From assembly GCA_040882225.1 (NCBI GenBank), contig JBBEBR010000014.1, forward strand, positions 569,097-633,096: a stretch of 64,000 bases of DNA, given 5' to 3'. Made by a program: the position numbers and the translations under genes. The stretch is from Gracilimonas sp040882225. GTDB lineage: Bacteria > Bacteroidota > Rhodothermia > Balneolales > Balneolaceae. The notes under the pieces were generated by a model. It was not told where the DNA came from. It saw nothing but the letters and a program-made list of their open reading frames with translations, and made no database searches. How positions within the stretch are numbered: position 1 is the first letter of the stretch; every line of letters starts with the position of its first letter. Positions 44,527 to 53,485 of the stretch are shown piece by piece.

Positions 44527-45159
44527 ATGACAGAAAAAGAATCTAAGAACACATCTACTTCTCCCAGAGAAAATGCTTCGGCAAGCAGTCTTGCTGACGA
44601 TACTTTCGTTGCAGAGGCGCTGAAGGGTAAAGAAGCTTCCTATAAGAAACTGGTGGATAAGTATCAGAAGCCGCTCTATTTCCACATCCGAAAGATGATT
44701 AAGGAAAAGGAGCTTGCTGATGATCTTGTTCAGGAAGTATTCATGAAAGCGTTCCACAACCTGTCTTCTTATAGTAATGAATACGCTTTTTCTACATGGC
44801 TTTATCGAATTGCCACCAATCACACTATAGATTATCTGCGCAAGAAAAAGCTGCAGACTTTCTCGATAAATGAGCCTTATAGTACCAAAGACGGGGACAT
44901 GGAAATCCAGCTCCCTGATTATAGTTTTGCGACCGACAGCCCGATCATAAAAAAAGAGAGAAAGCAGATTGTACAAAATGCCATTGAAAATCTCCCAGAA
45001 AAATATCGGCAGGTTATTGAAATGAGGCACATGGAGGAGAAGTCGTATCAGGAAATCTCTGAGTTGTTAGACTTGCCCCTCGGTACAGTTAAAGCTCACA
45101 TATTTCGCGCACGTGAAATGTTGTACAAAGCTTTGATCGATAAAAAGGACAAGTTCTAA
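44527..45159 (+). CDS. ECF-type RNA polymerase sigma factor
   Basis: The 210-residue protein has a disordered Ser-rich N-terminus (residues 1-22). Region 2 follows (LVQEVFMKAFHNLSSY and FSTWLYRIATNHTIDYLRK), then region 4 (LPEKYRQVIEMRHMEEKSYQ, EISELLDLPLGTVKAHIFRA) with its helix-turn-helix. It lacks region 3, so it is group-4 (ECF, RpoE-like). No anti-sigma factor is adjacent; the kinase-TPR gene is convergent, not downstream. Its target promoters are unknown. The small beta-barrel gene lies divergently next to it and is a plausible target. Confidence 0.9.
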   Translation: MTEKESKNTSTSPRENASASSLADDTFVAEALKGKEASYKKLVDKYQKPLYFHIRKMIKEKELADDLVQEVFMKAFHNLSSYSNEYAFSTWLYRIATNHTIDYLRKKKLQTFSINEPYSTKDGDMEIQLPDYSFATDSPIIKKERKQIVQNAIENLPEKYRQVIEMRHMEEKSYQEISELLDLPLGTVKAHIFRAREMLYKALIDKKDKF

Positions 45160-45214
45160 AGTTTTTAATTCTTGTTTTCCTGTCTTCAGTTTTTTTGAGC
45201 AGTTATTCGGGCAT

Positions 45215-47878
45215 TTATTTTGCTGAATGATTTTTTAGGCGAGAAATACTTTTAAGAGTTCGCTCATCATCGGCACCAAATTGCTTAGTAAGAATTTCCG
45301 TGCTTAACGTTAACAGGCTGTCTGCTTTTTCTGATCTTTGTAGTTTGGATAGAGCTTCAGCATAAGCGCTCATTGTTAACGCTGTTCTCCAGTTTTCTTT
45401 GGAATAACCCGCAACTCTAATTTCATACGCTTCAGACAACATATTTTCAGCTTCATTCAGGCGATCGGTTAACAAATAAAGTTCTCCCAGGTCAAGGATT
45501 GGATCCGAAAGACGAGGATGCCCCGGCGGATAAGCGGCCTTGTAACTATCAATCAGTTCTATGAACATTGCTTCCGCCTGCTCAAAATTTTGTTCTTTTA
45601 CCCTAAGTTTGGCTATGGTCAAACTTGTTCTGCTTACATAAGGGTGGATCTCCCCATAAATATTTTTAAGCATATTTACAGATCGTTGAAGCAGGGAATC
45701 AGCTTCTTGATATTGTCCTTTTTTTAGGAGGATATTCCCCAAATTTCCCAAACCCAGCCCTACATCAATATTCTCTTTTCCGGTTTTTTCAGTATGAATT
45801 TTGAGCGCTTTTCTTTGCGTAAATTCAGCCTTATCAAGTTCGTTAATCTCCCTTAGTAAAATGGAATAATTACTCAACGACACAGCAAGATTTGGATGAT
45901 CACCCAGAGCGGTGGCATATAATTCTGAGGCTTTTTCATAATAAGGAGCGGCCTTATCAAACTTTCCCTGCGCATGATTTAATGTGGCTAAATCATTATA
46001 AGCTACCGCCAATGAGGTTGGATCATCAGGGAAATGCTGTAACCTTATATCCAGGTTTTTCTGCAAAAATGTGTCAGCTTTGGCATAAGCTCCTTTGTTA
46101 AACCACTGCAGATTCCCATACAGCGCGAGGGAGGCAAGCGCTTCTTTATTAATCAAACCATTTTCACTTTCCTCATAGATAAAAAGAGATTCCTGTAAAA
46201 GTGAATCCGCTTTATCAAGTTTTCCAGTTTCCTGATATACATTGGCAAGTTGGTAAAATCCGCCCGCTAATTTGAGTTTGGAAGCATCACCCAACTCATT
46301 AAGCGATTTAATGGCATCCTGTATTTGTTCTTCCGCTTCTAAAAAGGCTCCTAACTGAATGTACATGTTGCCCAGCGTAACCTGAATGTCAGATTTTACT
46401 TCCGGCTGATCGCTTAGCTTTTCATCAAGTAGATTAGAGCTGTTTTCCAGAATACTGCCGATACGCACATTTAATCCGGATTCTCCTTCCTCGCTAAATG
46501 AGTTTGTGTTTTCAAACAGCCCTACTAAGAAATTTGAAACCTCTTGCGCTTTTTCGGCTTCAAGTTCAGCAATTCTCCTTTGCTCGTTAATCTCTGAAGT
46601 GTAATAACTTACTATGCTGATAATAGCCGCAAAAATCAAAGCTACATAGGCTAATGGCTTTTTATTCCTCTTTAAGAATTTACCGGCCATGTATTTGTAA
46701 TTAGCCTTTTTCGCACTAACCGGCAGGTTATTCTCAAAGCGATTGATGTCTTCTAAAAATAAAGAAACCGAATAGTAGCGAAGTTCGGGCTCCTTACGTA
46801 AAGCCTTGCCGACAATAGCTGCTAAGTCGTTTTTCAGGATATTCTTTAGTGCTGATTTTTGAATACCAAAATTTTGTTTGATTTCAACTTCTTCCTGAGC
46901 ATCAATTGCGGATAAAATGCCAGACGGATTTTCCTCCAGTATTTTTTGCTCCATTTCGTGAATGTTCAATTCTGCAAAATCAAAAACCGGCTTATCAGTC
47001 AGTAGTTTATGAAGCAACCCGCCTAAAGCATATACATCGGTTTGGGTGATGGCGGCTTTCTCCAAAACCTGTTCGGGTGCCGCATAAGCCGGAGTCCAAA
47101 GGCGCTGGCCCGGCTGAGTTTGAAGCGATAGCAATTCATCATCCTGATCAAGTAGTTTTGCTATTCCAAAATCGAGAATCTTAACTTCACCAGATTCCGT
47201 TACCAAAATGTTGGATGGTTTTAAGTCCCGGTGTATCACAAGATTAGAATGTGCGAACTCAATCGTCTGCAGTACTTTCTTAAAAAGATCCAGCCTTTTT
47301 GGGATCTTCAGTTTATTTGTATTGCAGTATTCATCTATGGGTGTGCCTTTTACAAACTCAAGAATCAGGAAAGGGCGGTCGTTTTCAGTTACACCGCCAT
47401 CAAGAAGCATCGCGATGTTCGGATGCTGAAGATTGGCAAGAATTTTCTGTTCTTGTTTGAATCTCTGTAGCCCGTGCTCCGAAAAATTTCGAGGATTTAC
47501 GAACTTAATGGCAACCTTTTGTTCAAACTGCCCATCGTTTTTTTTCGCAAGATAAACGCTCCCCATGCCGCCTTTTGCGATCAATTTCTCGATTACATAA
47601 TGGCCAATTGTCTCACCAATTAAATCTGTTTGTGACGGAGTTTCCGGAATTTCAGAAGCAGAGAGTTCTTTTATCAAAGTTCCGAAATCCGATAGTGGTT
47701 TTTCGAGAAAGTGCTCTTTTTCTGAATGTTCAATAGCTTGCAGATACTCTTTCACTTCATTGATGAGAGCATCTTGGCCAGCAAGAGTTTTATTTAAATA
47801 GGTAGATTGTTCTTTCTTGGAAAGAGGTAAGATTTTGTCAACAATAGTAGAAATTTTATCCCAACGTGTTTTGTCCAT
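45215..47878 (-). CDS. Serine/threonine kinase with transmembrane helix and TPR repeats
   Basis: The 887-residue protein begins with a short helical region. A Hanks-type kinase domain (about 92-380) follows: glycine loop IAKGGMGSVYLAKK, Lys125 in KVAIKF, HRDLKPSNILV with Asp218, DFGIAKLL and the activation/APE region WTPAYAAPEQV. One membrane helix (about 408-427, LAYVALIFAAIISIVSYY) separates it from a periplasmic C-terminal array of tetratricopeptide repeats (for example AYNDLATLNHAQGKFDKAA, LGNLGNILLKKGQYQEADS). The kinase faces the cytosol and the TPR array the periplasm. It resembles PknB-type receptors that sense envelope state. It is convergent with the sigma-factor gene. Confidence 0.9.
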   Translation of the reverse strand: MDKTRWDKISTIVDKILPLSKKEQSTYLNKTLAGQDALINEVKEYLQAIEHSEKEHFLEKPLSDFGTLIKELSASEIPETPSQTDLIGETIGHYVIEKLIAKGGMGSVYLAKKNDGQFEQKVAIKFVNPRNFSEHGLQRFKQEQKILANLQHPNIAMLLDGGVTENDRPFLILEFVKGTPIDEYCNTNKLKIPKRLDLFKKVLQTIEFAHSNLVIHRDLKPSNILVTESGEVKILDFGIAKLLDQDDELLSLQTQPGQRLWTPAYAAPEQVLEKAAITQTDVYALGGLLHKLLTDKPVFDFAELNIHEMEQKILEENPSGILSAIDAQEEVEIKQNFGIQKSALKNILKNDLAAIVGKALRKEPELRYYSVSLFLEDINRFENNLPVSAKKANYKYMAGKFLKRNKKPLAYVALIFAAIISIVSYYTSEINEQRRIAELEAEKAQEVSNFLVGLFENTNSFSEEGESGLNVRIGSILENSSNLLDEKLSDQPEVKSDIQVTLGNMYIQLGAFLEAEEQIQDAIKSLNELGDASKLKLAGGFYQLANVYQETGKLDKADSLLQESLFIYEESENGLINKEALASLALYGNLQWFNKGAYAKADTFLQKNLDIRLQHFPDDPTSLAVAYNDLATLNHAQGKFDKAAPYYEKASELYATALGDHPNLAVSLSNYSILLREINELDKAEFTQRKALKIHTEKTGKENIDVGLGLGNLGNILLKKGQYQEADSLLQRSVNMLKNIYGEIHPYVSRTSLTIAKLRVKEQNFEQAEAMFIELIDSYKAAYPPGHPRLSDPILDLGELYLLTDRLNEAENMLSEAYEIRVAGYSKENWRTALTMSAYAEALSKLQRSEKADSLLTLSTEILTKQFGADDERTLKSISRLKNHSAK

Positions 47879-48026
47879 AGGTGGCTATATTGCTTGTCCT
47901 TTTTTGTAAAATGCGTATTAAAAAGAAATAACAGTTCATTGATTTTTTTCCTTCTCGTAAATATTGAATTTTATTACCAAATTCACCCAAAAAGAAAGAC
48001 GGTTTATTGTAGTGAAATTATCTTTT

Positions 48027-48250
48027 AACCTGTTTCGATTTAAAAAATCGTCATTGCCCCGAGGGATGCCTTTGGCAAGAGAAATGAGCGATAGCGAATG
48101 CCGAAGTCCCGAAGGGAACACTCGTGTAAATATCCCATAAACTACTTTGCAGACATTTCAGGGAGATCGCTTCGTCGACAACACTCTGAGTCTAAGTCTA
48201 TAACAAGCCTCTCTCGCGAAGACGAGATAGTTTATGAATGGAAACAGGTT
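48027..48250. repeat. Intergenic element with 10-bp terminal inverted repeats, copy 2
   Basis: This is a second copy of the element at 2790-2964, with the same AACCTGTTTC ... GAAACAGGTT ends and the same interior words (ACTACTTTGC, GGAGATCGCTTCGTCGACA, GCCTCTCTCGCGAAGACGAG). It is 49 bp longer: an additional segment starting GGGATGCCTTTGGC lies between two CCCGA(A)GGG words. It occupies most of the 403-bp gap between the kinase start and queG; otherwise I see only a T/A-rich stretch at 47880-48020. Confidence 0.8.
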
Positions 48251-48281
48251 TCTATTAAGAAAAGTCAGAAATAAGAGAAGC

Positions 48282-49235
48282 CTATTTTACAGTTTCCAGA
48301 TTACGCTGAACAATGTCTAAATTCCTTTTTAACCCGGAAAACTTCGTTCTTTTAACAGCGCTTCCTTCAAATACTGAATTGAATTCGTCTTCGGTAAGGT
48401 TAAACCATTGTTCCATGCTTTTCTCGGTTACTTTTTTTCGGGGATGAAGATCTTTAAATACCGAAAAAGCAGGTTTAGAATTCCATGGGCACACATCCTG
48501 ACAAATATCACAGCCAAAAATCCAGTTCTTCATTTGGGTATGATATTTCTTGTCAATTTCATCCTTGTGCTCAATGGTGAGGTAAGAGATGCACCGGGTC
48601 GCATCAACACGATAAGGCTCATAAATAGCATCTGTGGGGCAGGCGTCTAAGCAACGCGTGCATGATCCGCAATGATCGGTAACCGGAGAATCATAACTCA
48701 GTTCCGCGTCAATAACCATTTCCCCGATAAAAAAGTAGGAACCAATATCTTTGTTCAGGAGATTTGAATTTTTACCAATCCAGCCCAGCCCGGCCCGTTG
48801 CGCCCAGGCTTTGTCCAACACAGGGGCGGAATCAACAAAAACCCGTCCTTCTATATTGCCAATTACCTCTGATGTAAACTCAAATAACGCCCTCAATTTC
48901 TTTTTCAGAACTTTATGATAGTCTCTGCCATGGGCATATTTGGCGATCAGAGGTTTATTATCCAGCCCAATGAATTCTTTCTGTGATGGATGATAATAAC
49001 TGGCCAAAACTGAGACCACGGTTTTAGATCCCGGTACTAAAAGGGTAGGGTCAACCCGTTTCTCGAAGTGATTTCCCATCCAATGCATGGTGGCGTTTCG
49101 TTCTTGTTTTAGCCATTCTTCAAGCCTTCGGGCTTCATCCGGTAACTGCTGTGCTTTGGCGAAACCACAGGCATCAAAACCCAATTCGAGGGCATGATTA
49201 CGTATTTGTTCGGTGATTAAATCTTTGTTAAGCAT
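48282..49235 (-). CDS. queG: Epoxyqueuosine reductase
   Basis: QueG reduces epoxyqueuosine to queuosine in tRNA using cobalamin and two Fe4S4 clusters. The protein of about 317 residues (ATG at 49235; ten more codons upstream open) has LGFDACGFAKAQQL at the N-terminus, the conserved RDYHKVLKKKLRAL, DSAPVLDKAWAQRAGLGWIG (Asp of the active site) and both clusters: CGSCTRCLDACPTDAI and CDICQDVCPWN. All diagnostic residues are present. It is shorter than E. coli QueG because the C-terminal HEAT-like part is missing, as in many Bacteroidota. It stands alone between a repeat and a hairpin-bearing gap. Confidence 0.95.
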   Translation of the reverse strand: MLNKDLITEQIRNHALELGFDACGFAKAQQLPDEARRLEEWLKQERNATMHWMGNHFEKRVDPTLLVPGSKTVVSVLASYYHPSQKEFIGLDNKPLIAKYAHGRDYHKVLKKKLRALFEFTSEVIGNIEGRVFVDSAPVLDKAWAQRAGLGWIGKNSNLLNKDIGSYFFIGEMVIDAELSYDSPVTDHCGSCTRCLDACPTDAIYEPYRVDATRCISYLTIEHKDEIDKKYHTQMKNWIFGCDICQDVCPWNSKPAFSVFKDLHPRKKVTEKSMEQWFNLTEDEFNSVFEGSAVKRTKFSGLKRNLDIVQRNLETVK

Positions 49236-49415
49236 GATTGTGCTTCGGTTTTTAATTCTATTCAAACTGAGTGGAGTGATAGAATTGATGTTTTGCCGGG
49301 CGAAGATGATTTAACCTGCCTCTCGGCCTGATGGCTCAACGTCCATCTGACCGATTGTAATTCGCACGCGACCAGTTTGTTCTTTTCTCCGATTAAACGT
49401 TCCAGGCCTATTCAT

Positions 49416-49442
49416 CGATCAGACGGGTAATCCGTCAGATCG
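49416..49442. repeat. Hairpin CGATCAGACGG / CCGTCAGATCG
   Basis: The two 11-base arms (49416-49426 and 49432-49442) pair with one mismatch. The following GAGTA and the CAGACG/CGTCAGA words recur in the hairpin at 63009-63038. It lies in the 254-bp gap between queG and ftsE. I see no other gene or site there. Confidence 0.6.
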
Positions 49443-49490
49443 AGTACTGGACGGTTGGAATCATTACCCAAGAATCCCGATAACCATTAA

Positions 49491-50204
49491 CTAATCTTGC
49501 TTAATTTTCACAGGAACCAGTTTGTCGCCTTTCCAAACTAAATCTTGAACGCTTCCATTTATCATACGAACCGTGCGGGCGGGATATTTTTTAACAACAG
49601 CATAATCATGAGTTACCATCAAAACGGCCATCCCTCGATTATTTATGCTTCTTAACAGCTCCATAATGTCTTTTGTGGCACCCGGATCAAGATTTCCAGT
49701 GGGTTCATCGGCGAGCAAAATTCTTGGCTCGTTAGCTAAAGCCCTCGCAATTACCACACGTTGCTGCTCACCTCCAGAAAGATCTTTTGGCATATGTTTT
49801 CTGCGATGGCTTAACCCAACCATTGTTAACACTTCAAGTACGCGCTGTTTTATGAACTTGGGTTTTTCGCCGGTTACCTGAAGGGCGAAAGCTACATTTT
49901 CATGTACATTTCGGTCGGGAAGTAATTGAAAATCCTGGAACACAATCCCGAGCCTTCTTCTTAGCATCGGAACTTCACGCATACTTATTTTATTAACCGG
50001 ATAATCCGTAACGCGAACCGATCCGGAGTCGGGTATAACATCCCGATAAAGTAATTTAAGGAAGGAGCTTTTGCCAATTCCCGTTGGGCCGATCAGATAG
50101 GCAAACTCGCCGTTATGAAGCTTAAAATCCACATTTTGAAGAACCCTTCGATTCTCAAAACTCAGGGTAACATTTCTTAATTCTATTACTGCTGTTTCCG
50201 ACAT
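49491..50204 (-). CDS. ftsE: Cell-division ABC ATPase FtsE
   Basis: The 237-residue ATPase has Walker A GPTGIGKSSFLKLLY, the Q-loop LGIVFQDFQLLPDRNVHENV, the ABC signature LSGGEQQRVVIARALA, Walker B RILLADEPTGNLD and the H-loop MVTHDYAVV. RNVHENVAFAL and the short size are typical of FtsE, which with FtsX couples division to cell-wall hydrolase activation. The usual Gly of the Walker A (GxSGxGKS) is Ile here (GPTGIGKSS). FtsX is not adjacent, so the transporter half is elsewhere. It overlaps the methyltransferase gene by 19 bases on the same strand. Confidence 0.88.
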   Translation of the reverse strand: MSETAVIELRNVTLSFENRRVLQNVDFKLHNGEFAYLIGPTGIGKSSFLKLLYRDVIPDSGSVRVTDYPVNKISMREVPMLRRRLGIVFQDFQLLPDRNVHENVAFALQVTGEKPKFIKQRVLEVLTMVGLSHRRKHMPKDLSGGEQQRVVIARALANEPRILLADEPTGNLDPGATKDIMELLRSINNRGMAVLMVTHDYAVVKKYPARTVRMINGSVQDLVWKGDKLVPVKIKQD

Positions 50205-50986
50205 TGAAGTATCATGGTTACACGTGTGCTGTTATTATCTGCGTCTACAAGATCAAACCCGTCATATTTTGCTATCAGATGATAGGAGGTTTGTTCCACA
50301 ATTGACAACATTTCCTTCAGTGAATAGATACGCTGTTTGTGAGTTTCATGGAACCTGCGGAGGACCGTTTTTCCATCATCAGCCATTTCTTCAATCTCAA
50401 ATGTATTGTAATGAAATTGATGCTCCGGCTCATATTTACTCTCCCTGAAATACCGGAATTTTCCCTCACTGCCTTCTTCATTATTCAAGTAGTCAACGGC
50501 TTCCAAAGAATTTTGAGGGGTTGAAAAATCAAAAATCAGTAATCCGCCATCATTCAATATGTTCTGTGAACCGCGCAACATCGCTAATACTTCTTTCTCG
50601 GAATGCAGGTAATTCACACTATCAAAAACCGAAAAAACCACATCAAATTTCTTATCTATTTGGATGTCGGTGAAGTCGAGCGTCAGAAACTCAATATCCG
50701 CTTCTCGTGCAGCAGCTTTTTCCCGGGCTTTATTAACCATGGCTTCCGACTTATCACTTGCAGTCAAATTATAGCATTCAAGCTCCGCAAGAGAAAGCGA
50801 AAGCGAGCCGGTTCCGCAAGCCATTTCTAAAATATTTTCAGGATCAGGATGATGCGTTTGAATCACTTCATCAATGAAATCAGCCCACATTTCGTAGTCA
50901 ACATCAGCCATTAACACGTCATAAAGCTCGGCAAGTGCCGTATAAGTATTAACTGTTTGCGGCTTCACGTATTCGTTTATTTGCAA
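50186..50986 (-). CDS. Class I SAM-dependent methyltransferase
   Basis: The 266-residue protein has a TYTALAELYDVLMADVDYEM start and SAM motif I as ILEMACGTGSLSLSLAE. Motif II/acidic-loop is LTASDKSEAMVNKAREKAA, then FLTLDFTDIQIDKKFDVVFS and GGLLIFDFSTPQNSLE. It belongs to the small-molecule methyltransferase fold (UbiE/YbeY-unrelated type). The substrate is unknown. The first codon used is TTG at 50984-50986, overlapping pdxA by 38 bases; a GTG at 50968 is an alternative start. It is co-transcribed with pdxA and ftsE. Confidence 0.85.
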   Translation of the reverse strand: MQINEYVKPQTVNTYTALAELYDVLMADVDYEMWADFIDEVIQTHHPDPENILEMACGTGSLSLSLAELECYNLTASDKSEAMVNKAREKAAAREADIEFLTLDFTDIQIDKKFDVVFSVFDSVNYLHSEKEVLAMLRGSQNILNDGGLLIFDFSTPQNSLEAVDYLNNEEGSEGKFRYFRESKYEPEHQFHYNTFEIEEMADDGKTVLRRFHETHKQRIYSLKEMLSIVEQTSYHLIAKYDGFDLVDADNNSTRVTMILQCRKQQ

Positions 50987-51962
50987 GTTGAAGTGCTAAT
51001 GTATAGGCTTGTTTAAAAGAGGAGGGATCTGCTACTCCGTTTCCGGCAATATTGAAAGCAGTTCCATGGTCGGGAGAAGTTCGTATGATTGGTAAACCGG
51101 CGGTAAAATTAACTCCCCTTCCAAAACTCAGCAATTTAAAAGGCGCTAATCCCTGATCGTGATACATTGCGAGAATAGCGTCATATTGTTCATGAAGCTT
51201 CTGGCCAAAGAATCCATCAGCCGGAAAGGGCCCGTCTGCGGTTATTCCCTTAGCGCGCATTTCTTCTAAAGCGGGTATTATCTTTTCTATTTCCTCGGTT
51301 CCGATAACACCTCCATCACTCGCATGTGGATTCAGCCCAAATACGGCAATTCTTGGAGAAACTATCCCAAAATCATTTTTGAGACTGCTATTTAATAACT
51401 CGATTTTTCTATGAAGTAATGCCCCAGTGATCGATCCCGCAACTTTGCTGATCGGTATATGGGTAGTAGCGAGCGCCACCCGAAGGTTATTATTCACCAA
51501 CATCATTAAAACGGAGTCGGTGTTGGTTTGAGAAGCCAAATATTCTGTGTGGCCGGGAATTTGATACCCCGCAAGATGTATCGCTTCCTTAGAAATAGGA
51601 GAAGTAACTAAAGCGGCGCAATTGCCCGCTACTACTTCCTTAATTGCTTTCTTGATCGATTTCATGGCAATTTCACCACTTTCACTGGATTGTTTTCCAG
51701 GTGTGATGGCGGCCGAATTAAAATCAATTGGAAGAATATTAATCTTGCCATGTTGAAAATTTTTCACACTTTCCGCAATGTGAAAGTCAGATTGGAGAGA
51801 AAGTTTTTCCGAGTAGAAATTGATCACTTCAACAGGAGAAATAATAACCGGTGTGGATTTGCCAAGATCGGTTTCTTTAACATGCTTAAGGACTATTTCG
51901 GGTCCAATCCCATTAAAATCCCCAATAGAAATAGCTATATGTGGAGCCGGATTAATTCCCAT
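50949..51962 (-). CDS. pdxA: 4-hydroxythreonine-4-phosphate dehydrogenase
   Basis: PdxA oxidises 4-phosphohydroxy-L-threonine in the DXP-dependent pyridoxal-phosphate pathway. The 337-residue protein carries IAISIGDFNGIGPEIVLKH at the start, the metal-ligand His in YQIPGHTEYLASQT, the second in ILAMYHDQGLAPFKLLSF and the third in SPDHGTAFNIAGNG. VTSPISKEAIHLAG and FGLNPHASDGG are also family motifs. All catalytic residues are present. The gene begins 30 bp downstream of the GWxTD gene's stop on the minus strand, followed by the methyltransferase and ftsE. Confidence 0.95.
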   Translation of the reverse strand: MGINPAPHIAISIGDFNGIGPEIVLKHVKETDLGKSTPVIISPVEVINFYSEKLSLQSDFHIAESVKNFQHGKINILPIDFNSAAITPGKQSSESGEIAMKSIKKAIKEVVAGNCAALVTSPISKEAIHLAGYQIPGHTEYLASQTNTDSVLMMLVNNNLRVALATTHIPISKVAGSITGALLHRKIELLNSSLKNDFGIVSPRIAVFGLNPHASDGGVIGTEEIEKIIPALEEMRAKGITADGPFPADGFFGQKLHEQYDAILAMYHDQGLAPFKLLSFGRGVNFTAGLPIIRTSPDHGTAFNIAGNGVADPSSFKQAYTLALQLANKRIREAANS

Positions 51963-51992
51963 TCAATTGCCGCAACTGAAATTCAACTTTCA

Positions 51993-53369
51993 TTACCTGG
52001 TACCTACTAAAACATAATCACCGAAACCTGTACTGGCTTCGAAAACAAAAGTGCGGTTATTGTATGTCCAAACTTCACGAACTCGCTCTCCAGCTGGAAA
52101 TAGCCTCTCTTTCGACTCGGGTGGGCCGAATTTGATATAGACTTCTCCCTGATCATTCTCGTGACCAAGAGGATTTTCCTGACTGCCAAACTCTTTATAA
52201 GCGTAATCTATTCTTCTATAATATTCTGCCATCAGCTCATTGAACACTGTTTCGGGAGTTGGATCTTTACTACTCCAGAACTTTCGAAATTTTTCTTCTT
52301 TTTCCTGATTGCTGCCACTCTTAATTCGTTTTACTTCGTCTTCACTTACTATGTACTTCAGCATGTCAATGGCTACATCCAGATTGAACAAACTTGCCGG
52401 CATATCTGGCCAATATGACTTAAAGAAGGTTTTCGCAACGGGAGTTTTCTCGTCTCCTTTTTGCACATTTAAAAGATAAGCGGCATTTTCGAATTTTTTA
52501 TGAGGCACTTTCACAACAGCATAAGTATAAGGGGAGTTGCCTTGTGTTAGTTTTAGAGAAGGTTCATTTCGTTGCTGAAGTGAAACTGTAGATTCCGTAA
52601 AAATTTCAGCCGATGAAATATCCTGAGAATGTACATTTTTCCCAGCGGTAGTATCTCTGCGGCTTATTTTTGCTTCATTTATCACCAAACGATATTGGAA
52701 AGATTCCTCATAATTAGGAATACGAATCAGGGCATAGAAATCTTCCCCGAAAGGTACGTTCTGTTCCATATTCATCAGCTTAAGGTTTTTTTGATCGGAT
52801 GAATTCTCAAACTCGCTCACTAAAATTATCTCACCGGTTTTCTTCTTCGCTAAATCAGGAAGCGCGATATTACGGCGTTGCGTACTGCGCTCATTTCGCT
52901 CCTGCATCATGGTAAGCTGAAGCACATAATTATAAAGCCCCGGTTTTAAAGTGGTAGAAAGCGAACCTGATGTGAAAATTTCATCCGACTGCGTATCCTC
53001 GAAGCTGGAAACAAATAAAGTATCCGTCCATAAATCTCTTGAGACGGATTTCATTGATGCTGCATTTCTTCTTTTGGAATTGCCCTCGAAAATTTCCGCA
53101 TTCAAACGAAGGGTGGTGTAAAACTGGGCATCATTTGGCGCACTTAGATTATTATTAAGAGGAATTTTCTTATAGGGAAGGAAGTCGTTATTAAATCTGA
53201 AGGTGAAAGCGAGAGTAGTTTGTCTATTTTCACCGGGAAGGATTAAATCACTGACAAAAATGGTCGGAATTTCCGTCCGAAAAGCCAACTCTTGATAAGA
53301 AACCCGTTGGGCATTAACAGAGACTGAAACTATAATAAAAACGAGTAATGGAAAAAGCCTTTTGTTCAT
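51993..53369 (-). CDS. GWxTD-domain secreted protein
   Basis: The 458-residue product starts with a signal peptide (MNKRLFPLLVFIIVSVSVNA). The first two thirds are beta-rich (AYLLNVQKGDEKTPVAKTFF and similar). The C-terminal domain matches GWxTD: FMAEYYRRIDYAYKEFG-like, then DQGEVYIKFGPPESKERLF and VWTYNNRTFVFEAS. The motif itself is degraded here to LGHENDQG in place of GWxTDRG. The family occurs in Bacteroidota-related phyla and Ignavibacteria; its function is not known. It is divergent from the carboxylase gene, with 116 bp between starts. Confidence 0.85.
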   Translation of the reverse strand: MNKRLFPLLVFIIVSVSVNAQRVSYQELAFRTEIPTIFVSDLILPGENRQTTLAFTFRFNNDFLPYKKIPLNNNLSAPNDAQFYTTLRLNAEIFEGNSKRRNAASMKSVSRDLWTDTLFVSSFEDTQSDEIFTSGSLSTTLKPGLYNYVLQLTMMQERNERSTQRRNIALPDLAKKKTGEIILVSEFENSSDQKNLKLMNMEQNVPFGEDFYALIRIPNYEESFQYRLVINEAKISRRDTTAGKNVHSQDISSAEIFTESTVSLQQRNEPSLKLTQGNSPYTYAVVKVPHKKFENAAYLLNVQKGDEKTPVAKTFFKSYWPDMPASLFNLDVAIDMLKYIVSEDEVKRIKSGSNQEKEEKFRKFWSSKDPTPETVFNELMAEYYRRIDYAYKEFGSQENPLGHENDQGEVYIKFGPPESKERLFPAGERVREVWTYNNRTFVFEASTGFGDYVLVGTR

Positions 53370-53485
53370 AGAATTGTTCCTTGAAATGAATTGAGTAAAT
53401 ATCGGTGTTTACTCATTGAATAAAATGTCTATTTTCAACGAATTGTAAAAACGTAGTAGTATAGAACTTAAATAAAATTTCAAAA

